Shown: positions 5,594-5,599 of the stretch, one piece after another | Position numbering within the stretch: the first letter of the stretch is position 1 | How the letters are laid out: every line of letters starts with the position of its first letter | Source of the DNA: Methylovulum sp. | GTDB lineage: Bacteria > Pseudomonadota > Gammaproteobacteria > Methylococcales > Methylomonadaceae | Assembly (NCBI GenBank): GCA_016919605.1 | Contig: JACXTQ010000032.1 | Location: 1-5,599 of the forward strand | Direction: 5' to 3' | DNA length: 5,599 nucleotides | Notes under the pieces: generated by a model | Seen by the model: the letters and a program-made list of their open reading frames with translations, nothing else | Database searches by the model: none | What the model was told of the DNA's origin: nothing | Made by a program: the position numbers and the translations under genes

Positions 5594-5599
5594 TTGGTG

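Overview
This 5.6-kb window looks like a chromosomal stretch from a moderate-GC gammaproteobacterium. A methanotroph or sulfur-oxidiser type host (Methylococcales or Thiotrichales) would fit the gene mix and style, but that is an impression and no marker gene is present to prove it. There are no rRNA or tRNA genes, no CRISPR array and no transposase.

Layout. (1) Positions 1-2406 hold most of a large membrane protein that joins a GH17 (beta-1,3-glucanase fold) domain to a GT2 processive glycosyltransferase with a QRFRW motif, an NdvB-like beta-glucan synthase. Its real start lies upstream of the window. (2) Positions 2504-2910 hold a compact hicB-hicA type toxin-antitoxin pair, antitoxin first, with a 4-bp TTGA overlap. 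It is flanked by two imperfect inverted repeats. (3) Positions 3044-4276 hold a likely two-gene operon behind a consensus TATAAT box: a low-molecular-weight protein tyrosine phosphatase and a dienelactone-hydrolase family enzyme. (4) Positions 4374-5297, on the minus strand and convergent, encode a sulfotransferase-like protein with recognisable PAPS-binding motifs. (5) Positions 5298-5599 hold no convincing gene but are densely structured, with nested and tandem inverted repeats that look like a dispersed repeat element.

How the parts relate. The glucan synthase, the phosphatase and the sulfotransferase could all touch cell-envelope polysaccharide: synthesis, tyrosine-phosphate control and sulfation. 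They sit in separate transcription units, so a common pathway is only a suggestion. The best candidates for undescribed biology are non-coding: the branched inverted-repeat element at the right edge, and the pair of ACGTT-stem hairpins at 4300-4402. One arm of that pair supplies the last codons and the stop codon of the sulfotransferase-like gene.
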